DNA of 64,000 nt, taken from positions 372,001 to 436,000 of the forward strand of contig JBAYUQ010000001.1 of NCBI GenBank assembly GCA_041675005.1, in the 5' to 3' direction. The number at the start of each line of letters is the position of its first letter. Position 1 is the first letter of the stretch. Source of the DNA: PGYR01 sp041675005. Lineage in GTDB: Bacteria > Bacteroidota > Ignavibacteria > Kapaibacteriales > UBA2268. The notes beneath the pieces are model-generated. The model saw only the letters and a program-made list of their open reading frames with translations. It did no database searches and was not told where the DNA came from. The position numbers and the translations under genes were made by a program. Below, piece after piece: positions 62,752 through 64,000 of this stretch.

Positions 62752-64000
62752 ATGTCAAATAAGAAAGAACGTTTTGGTTGGTATATGTTTGATTGGGCTA
62801 TTTCTGCCTTCTCAGCTACAGTTATAACAGTTTTCCTTGGTCCTTACTTATCAACAATTGCCGAAAATGCAGCTATAAATGGAAAAATAAGCTTTTTGGG
62901 TTTATGGATTAATCCAGCATCATACTTTGGATATGTTATTTCAGCCTCTGTGTTATTCCAAGTTCTTTTGCTTCCTTTGTTAGGTGCTTACTCAGATAGA
63001 ACAAATAGAAAAAAATCTATTTTGATTTTACTTTCGACACTTGGTGCAATATCAACAACTATGCTTTATTTTCTAGAAGGATCAAATTATCATCTTGGGG
63101 GAATACTTTTATTTGTAGCTAATCTATCCTTTGGAGGAGCTATGGTTATCTACAATTCATTTTTGAATGATATAGCCCAGGAAAATGAGAGAGATAAAAT
63201 ATCTTCGATAGGTTGGGGAGTTGGTTTTTTAGGTGGGGGAGTGTTACTACTTATTAATCTAATAATATTCTCAAATTTTGATTCACTAGGTATTTCGGAA
63301 GGACATGCTGTAAGGATTTCTCTTGGTAGTGCTGGACTTTGGTGGGTAGGATTTTCTCTAATAACTTTCAAGTATCTTAGAGCAGATAAAATCGGGATAA
63401 ATTTAAGTGACAATTCTGCTATGAGCAGTTTTAAACAACTTAAGAAAACATTAAAAGATATAAGAAAAGAGAAGAAAGCATTTAACTTTTTAATAGCATA
63501 TTTATTTTACAACGATGGTGTTCAAGCTGTAATTACTTTTTCGGCACTTTTTGGAGCTAAGGAATTAGGATTGGATCAAAGTACTTTGATTAGTGCTATA
63601 CTTATGGTGCAGTTCGTAGCATTCTTTGGTTCAATAATATTTAACAAAGGTGCTGAGAAATTCTCTGCAAAATCTGTAATACTATTCAGTTTGGTTATTT
63701 GGATGCTCTGTCTTGTATATGCTTTCCAGTTCCTTTACACAGCGATGGATTTCTATATATTAGCTTTTGTTATAGCATTAGTATTGGGTGGGACTCAAGC
63801 ATTAAGCCGCTCATTATTTTCAAAACTAATCCCGAAAGAAAAGGAAACCGAATACTTTAGTTTTTATGAAATATCGGAGCGTGGTACGTCTTGGATTGGG
63901 TACTTTCTATTTAGCTTTGCATTGGATATGACAGACTCCTATAGAGTTGCTATCCTCTCATTAGTATTACTCTTTGTAATTGGGGGAGTATTACTTAAAA
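62752..64000 (+). CDS. MFS transporter (UMF1-like), 3' end outside the window
   Basis: A membrane protein of which 416 codons are present. It begins KKERFGWYMFDWAISAFSATVI, the hallmark of the Atg22-like UMF1 family of major facilitators. GAYSDRTNRKKSILILL is the MFS loop 2-3 motif. About 11 membrane segments are visible. The stop codon lies beyond the window. Substrate is unknown. It is divergent from uvrA, about 100 bases apart. Confidence 0.88.
   Translation, partial: MSNKKERFGWYMFDWAISAFSATVITVFLGPYLSTIAENAAINGKISFLGLWINPASYFGYVISASVLFQVLLLPLLGAYSDRTNRKKSILILLSTLGAISTTMLYFLEGSNYHLGGILLFVANLSFGGAMVIYNSFLNDIAQENERDKISSIGWGVGFLGGGVLLLINLIIFSNFDSLGISEGHAVRISLGSAGLWWVGFSLITFKYLRADKIGINLSDNSAMSSFKQLKKTLKDIRKEKKAFNFLIAYLFYNDGVQAVITFSALFGAKELGLDQSTLISAILMVQFVAFFGSIIFNKGAEKFSAKSVILFSLVIWMLCLVYAFQFLYTAMDFYILAFVIALVLGGTQALSRSLFSKLIPKEKETEYFSFYEISERGTSWIGYFLFSFALDMTDSYRVAILSLVLLFVIGGVLLK

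Overview
The window is about 70% A+T and densely coded, and looks like a chromosomal segment from the Bacteroidota/Chlorobiota group. My best guess is the Ignavibacteria/Kapabacteria side, but this is inference. The evidence is: (i) secreted proteins ending in a type IX secretion (T9SS) type-A sorting domain; (ii) perfect or near-perfect Bacteroidota promoters (TTTG, 19-20 nt, TAnnTTTG) in front of tRNAs and several genes; (iii) a short principal sigma factor of 287 aa; (iv) ExbB-ExbD-ExbD-TonB followed by a PstS-like lipoprotein; and (v) small lineage families such as a DUF6132-like protein. Most genes are housekeeping. No phage, insertion sequence, integrase, CRISPR array or rRNA was seen.

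Layout. 1-3.4 kb (minus): a truncated family-4 uracil-DNA glycosylase, a histidine ammonia-lyase-like gene and a secreted amidase. 3.5-16 kb (plus): glycyl-tRNA synthetase, a CtpA-type protease, RpoD, lipoyl synthase, a metallo-beta-lactamase-fold hydrolase, an OsmC protein, a dicarboxylate/amino acid symporter with an unusual insert, LptC, TpiA, PgsA, HU, PyrB and PrmC. 16.1-22.9 kb: a STAS protein and the ExbB/ExbD/ExbD/TonB energy-transduction cluster with a second TonB, a PstS-like lipoprotein and a large TPR protein. 22.9-31.3 kb: the classic DUF177-rpmF-plsX-fabHDG-acpP-fabF-rnc lipid cluster, ending with gcvPB. 31.4-40 kb: an unknown protein, a P5C dehydrogenase, a PD40/OmpA-like lipoprotein resembling the T9SS protein PorE, alanine racemase, ScpAB, and a flippase whose base and codon use differ from its neighbours. 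40-42.8 kb: three tRNAs, palindromic dispersed repeats, and a NifU-like/Mrp pair in which both proteins lack the usual CXXC cysteines.

42.8-49 kb holds a tandem duplication. Two secreted Asp-box proteins with T9SS tails each have the same promoter upstream. Between them lies a decayed copy of the 3' end of the decarboxylase gene that still stands intact after the second copy. 49-54.6 kb: tRNA-Asp, a T9SS-type subtilase, an SDR enzyme, a LOG-family protein and a secreted protein with a thioredoxin-like domain. 54.6-57.2 kb (minus): the least explained locus, a tight three-gene operon. It encodes an exported transglutaminase-like protein, a miniature protein carrying only the end of an RHS core plus a C-terminal domain with an HExxE pattern, and a small exported protein. 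Its predicted promoter lies so close to the start codon that the transcript would be leaderless. 57.3-64 kb: tRNA-Met(CAT), a bifunctional-nuclease-family protein, EtfAB, UvrA and a truncated MFS transporter.

The genes cooperate mainly in envelope biogenesis (fatty acids, phospholipids, LPS export, TonB energy, secretion), translation and basic metabolism. The candidates for something new are the RHS-mini operon, the tandem-duplication locus with its gene ghost, and the cysteine-less NifU/Mrp pair.
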